From the NCBI GenBank assembly GCA_020025875.1, contig JAHHRI010000016.1, positions 1-26,632 on the forward strand: a DNA stretch of 26,632 nt. The letters are read 5' to 3'. Positions 23,889 to 26,632 of this stretch are shown one piece after another; position 1 is the stretch's first letter, and every line of letters starts with the position of its first letter. The notes under the pieces are model-generated. The model made no database searches, was not told the DNA's origin, and was given only the letters and a program-made list of their open reading frames with translations. The position numbers and the translations under genes were made by a program. The stretch is from Alphaproteobacteria bacterium (GTDB taxonomy: Bacteria > Pseudomonadota > Alphaproteobacteria > RF32 > CAG-239).

Positions 23889-25043
23889 TTAATTCATATT
23901 GATTAGTTCATTATAAACCGCAATCGTTTTATCACACATTATTTGCTTTGTAAAATTTTCTTTTACGTTTTTGACGGCGGCGGCAGAAATTTTTTTCTTT
24001 TCCTCCAAAGGCAGATCGAGCGCCCATTTGAGAGCCTCTGCCAACGCTTGCGGATTGCTGCTTTCATAAAGGCGTCCGGTAACGTTGTGGATGGTGTTTT
24101 CAAGTGAGCCGCCGAGGTTGGAAGCGATGACTATTTTGCCCATGGCTTGCCCCTCAATGGCTGCGCGCCCGAAAGCTTCCGGCTCTATGGCGGTGGACAA
24201 CACAATGTCGGAAACCATCAGCAGAGCGGGGATGTCAAAACTCTGCCCGATAAACTTAACCTTGCTTTCCAAACCATATTTTTTGACCAGCCCCTTCAGT
24301 TCTTCCGTATATTTGACACGTCCCTGATCTGAACCGACAATCAGGCAGAAAAAGTGGCGATCTTTCAGCATGGACAGGGCTTCCAGCAAAACGTGCTGCC
24401 CTTTCCAACGGGTGATTCGTCCGACCAGCGAAATAACCGGCAGGTCTTCGGGGATGTTGTTTTCTTTTAGGGCGCGGATCATCCGCTCTTGCGAAACGGC
24501 GGCGGCGGAAAATTTATCAATGTCAACACAACGGTGGATCAGGCGGATTTTGCTTTCGTCAATCCGATAGTTTTCCGTTAAATGTTTTTTGATGTGGTTG
24601 GAGATGGCAATAACCAGTTGCCCGTAGGTCATCACTTTGTTGTAGAACTTTTTGATGCCTTTCGGTCCCAGTCCGTAAGTGCCGTGAAAAGTGGTCATAA
24701 ATTTGACGCCGGCGCGCTTGGCTGCCCAATAGGCGCTCCAAGCCGGCGCACGGGAACGCGCATGAACGATGTTAATGCCGTTTTCTCTGATGATTTTTTC
24801 CAGCTTCAACGAATTGAAATAAAGTTTGATGGGGTTTTTGGTCTTAAGCGGCAGCGTAAAATGGGGCACTTTGATTTTTTCCAAATCGTGCACCATGCGC
24901 CCGCCGTTAGAAGCGACAAAGTTTTTAATGTTGTGTTGTCGGAGAGCATCGGCAATTTGTACCGTTCCGACTTCCACTCCGCCATGGTCAAGCTCCGGCA
25001 GCACTTGCAAAATAACCGGTTTTTGTTCTTTACCTTTCGACAT
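23889..25043 (-). CDS. Family 4 (GT-B) glycosyltransferase
   Basis: The roughly 384-aa protein has the two Rossmann halves of GT-B enzymes. The N-terminal half carries LPELDHGGVE (the acceptor-side glycine loop) and TFHGTYG. The C-terminal half carries GRITRWKGQHVLLEAL and the EPEAFGRAAIEGQAMGK segment with the E-x7-E pattern that binds the nucleotide sugar. Such enzymes usually build lipopolysaccharide or capsule, but donor and acceptor cannot be told. I chose the ATG at 25043; an in-frame TTG at 25064 would add seven basic residues, and neither has a strong ribosome site. It runs into thrS after 35 bases and is divergent from the alpha/beta hydrolase. Confidence 0.9.
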   Translation of the reverse strand: MSKGKEQKPVILQVLPELDHGGVEVGTVQIADALRQHNIKNFVASNGGRMVHDLEKIKVPHFTLPLKTKNPIKLYFNSLKLEKIIRENGINIVHARSRAPAWSAYWAAKRAGVKFMTTFHGTYGLGPKGIKKFYNKVMTYGQLVIAISNHIKKHLTENYRIDESKIRLIHRCVDIDKFSAAAVSQERMIRALKENNIPEDLPVISLVGRITRWKGQHVLLEALSMLKDRHFFCLIVGSDQGRVKYTEELKGLVKKYGLESKVKFIGQSFDIPALLMVSDIVLSTAIEPEAFGRAAIEGQAMGKIVIASNLGGSLENTIHNVTGRLYESSNPQALAEALKWALDLPLEEKKKISAAAVKNVKENFTKQIMCDKTIAVYNELINMN

Positions 25044-25098
25044 TTTCTTAATATAATCTTTCAAAATTTACGAAATTCTTATTGTGGGTTGTCAATAT

Positions 25099-25839
25099 AT
25101 GCCAAAGTACACTTTTAAATCTGCCTTTGCAACAGATTTTGAATATATCCCGCCGAAAAACGGCTGTTTGACCGTTCTTTATCTACACGGATTTTGCTCC
25201 GACTGTTGGGGAAAAAAACCGGAAACGGTCAAAGCGTTTTGTCTGAAAAACGGCGTCGGGTTGTTTCGCTTTGACTATGCCGGCCATGGTTCGGATCGGG
25301 CAAATTTTGAAAAAGCCGATTTTAAAATCTGGAAAGAACAAGTGCTTGAGGTAATTGATCGGCTAAGCGGCGATCTTGTTTGCGTCGGCTCGTCAATGGG
25401 CGGTTGGTTGGCGTTGATTGCGGCACTTGAAAGACCGGAACGGATCAAAGCGGTGATCGGCTTGGCGGCGGCGCCGAATTTTGTGAAACTTTTTGCGGGG
25501 CTGGTCACGCCCGAACAAAAAGCGTCTTTGCAAAATACCGGCAAACTGGTTTTTGGCACCAAGGACTTTTCTTATACGATTACACAACGCTTTATTGACA
25601 CGGCCATGGCGGAGTGTTTGCCGGAAGGTGAAAATTGCTGGCGGATTAATTGTCCGGTACACCTGATTCAGGGGATGAAAGATGACAGCTTGCCGTGGCG
25701 TTTTGCGCTTGCTTTTGCCCAAGCTCTGACTTCCGCAAACGTGGCGGTGAAGCTGTTGAAGTCTTCCGATCACCGCTTAAACGACGAGGCGGCGGTTGCG
25801 GAATTGGAAAATTCGTTGGCAAAGCTTGTGAATATCTGA
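25099..25839 (+). CDS. Alpha/beta hydrolase (serine esterase/thioesterase-like)
   Basis: The 246-aa protein has a complete alpha/beta-hydrolase site: the oxyanion region YLHGFCSD, the nucleophile Ser in GSSMGGW, the acid in MKDDSLPW, and the His in SSDHRL. The pattern HGFxSDxxGxKP resembles the ABHD10-type group of small acyl-protein thioesterases found in alphaproteobacteria and mitochondria; the substrate is not known from sequence. It has no signal peptide, so it is probably cytoplasmic. I chose the ATG at 25099; a GTG at 25084 would add five residues. The FliF-like gene follows after about 84 bases. Confidence 0.88.
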   Translation: MPKYTFKSAFATDFEYIPPKNGCLTVLYLHGFCSDCWGKKPETVKAFCLKNGVGLFRFDYAGHGSDRANFEKADFKIWKEQVLEVIDRLSGDLVCVGSSMGGWLALIAALERPERIKAVIGLAAAPNFVKLFAGLVTPEQKASLQNTGKLVFGTKDFSYTITQRFIDTAMAECLPEGENCWRINCPVHLIQGMKDDSLPWRFALAFAQALTSANVAVKLLKSSDHRLNDEAAVAELENSLAKLVNI

Positions 25840-25923
25840 AAAAATTGCTTTTAACAATCGGTTGGAAACGGTTATGCTGTTCATTAACAAGTAGAGAAAG
25901 AATTGAAAAATCAGGTGGAAAAA

Positions 25924-26632
25924 TTGAAAAAGTCGGAAATGGGCTGCTTGCTTGGGCAAGGCTTGTCGGCAGCAGCGTTCAGCTTCACCGTCGGACTGGC
26001 GATTGTGGCGCTGCTGCTGGTTTGCGGACAGCGGCAAAAACCATTGGCGCCAACAAACGATCAAGAAACGGTTCGGCGGGCGGAAGAAGTCTATTTATCA
26101 CGTCGAATTGTCGGTGTTTTGGAACCGTTTGTCGGCGAAGGCAAGGTGCGGGCGGAAGTGCGGCTTGAAATGGATTATGACATTGTCAGCTCCGACGAAG
26201 ATATTTTTGATCCTCACGGGCAGGTGTTGCGTGCCTATAAGGCGGCCGCCAATTTTGCCAGCGAAGCCGAATATGAAATTAACCGCTATCGACGGCTGTC
26301 GGTCAAAAGCGGCAGTCGCATCAAACATTTGTCTGTTTTGGTGCTGGTGGACGGTCTTTGCTCTGAAGGTGTTTGTCGACAGGGCGAAACGGCGCGGCTG
26401 GCATCGTTGATCATGCCGGTTGTCGGTTTCGAGCCGCAGCGAGGCGATGTGTTGCAGATAGAAAACGCCTCTTTTTCTCGTCCGTTTCCGCTGTGGCCGT
26501 TGTTGGCGGCAGCGGCAGTCGGCAGCTTGGCGTTGTGGGGGCTTTTTTCGCATCGGCAGCGACAATCGGCAACAAACAACGAGGATCGTTCCCCAAAAAC
26601 GGTTTGGAAAATGCTTGAAAAGACCGATACGG
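25924..26632 (+). CDS. FliF-like protein with only the collar (RBM3) region, truncated by the window end
   Basis: The frame is open to the end of the window. Residues (counted from TTG 25924) about 14-34 form a membrane helix. Residues about 50-185 match the C-terminal domain of the flagellar MS-ring protein FliF: VLEPFVGEGKVRAEVRLEMD, IFDPHGQVLRA, the YEINRYRRLSVKSGSRIKHLS segment and VLVLVDG. A second helix at about 190-208 is followed by the start of a charged cytoplasmic tail. In FliF this sits after two other ring domains, which are missing here: the alpha/beta hydrolase gene ends only 84 bases upstream and in-frame stops lie at 25852 and 25885. The start is uncertain: TTG 25924 has AGGTGG 5 nt upstream; TTG 25903 and ATG 25939 are alternatives. 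It may be a split FliF or a different ring protein. Confidence 0.82.
   Translation, partial: MKKSEMGCLLGQGLSAAAFSFTVGLAIVALLLVCGQRQKPLAPTNDQETVRRAEEVYLSRRIVGVLEPFVGEGKVRAEVRLEMDYDIVSSDEDIFDPHGQVLRAYKAAANFASEAEYEINRYRRLSVKSGSRIKHLSVLVLVDGLCSEGVCRQGETARLASLIMPVVGFEPQRGDVLQIENASFSRPFPLWPLLAAAAVGSLALWGLFSHRQRQSATNNEDRSPKTVWKMLEKTDT

Overview
The window looks like a chromosomal segment of an alphaproteobacterium of moderate GC content. Supporting signs are the linked lolA–xth pair, a NrdG2-type activase, a ComEC without its beta-lactamase-like domain, a HAD-IIA protein of the TIGR01459 type, LolA and a porin-like barrel (so an outer membrane), and a FliF-like protein. The mix of anaerobic ribonucleotide reductase and many lineage-specific proteins would suit an uncultured gut or anaerobic lineage, but that placement is inference. 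No rRNA, phage, insertion sequence or CRISPR array is visible.

Layout. 1–5.8 kb holds housekeeping genes: a small unknown ORF, comEC, prfC (reverse strand), tRNA-Leu(UAG) and tig. 5.8–8.7 kb is an envelope region: a small lipoprotein and a 67-aa unknown protein on the reverse strand, then a porin-like protein followed 9 nt later by an atypical OmpR-type regulator. 8.7–10.1 kb carries lolA and xth, overlapping, on the reverse strand. A 543-bp gene-free stretch follows, with two NrdR-box-like sites just before nrdD and a perfect DnaA-box match further upstream. 10.6–13.7 kb is the anaerobic ribonucleotide reductase operon. 13.9–18.0 kb encodes two large unknown proteins. 18.0–18.2 kb holds a short tandem repeat. 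18.2–25.8 kb holds alr, a TatD-type hydrolase, a TcdA-like E1 protein, a HAD-like protein lacking its catalytic aspartates, thrS, a GT4 glycosyltransferase and an alpha/beta hydrolase. The window ends inside a FliF-like gene.

The most striking system is the nrd operon. The large NrdD ends just after its zinc-site region, and the glycyl-radical segment is encoded by a separate 69-aa gene with its own ribosome binding site. That gene sits in the same frame, four in-frame stops downstream, and is followed by the radical-SAM activase. This is a split class III reductase, in which a stand-alone glycyl-radical peptide must dock onto the catalytic barrel. The second notable item is the terminal FliF-like gene. 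It has only the third ring-building (collar) region between two membrane helices, and the alpha/beta hydrolase gene immediately upstream leaves no room for the other ring domains.
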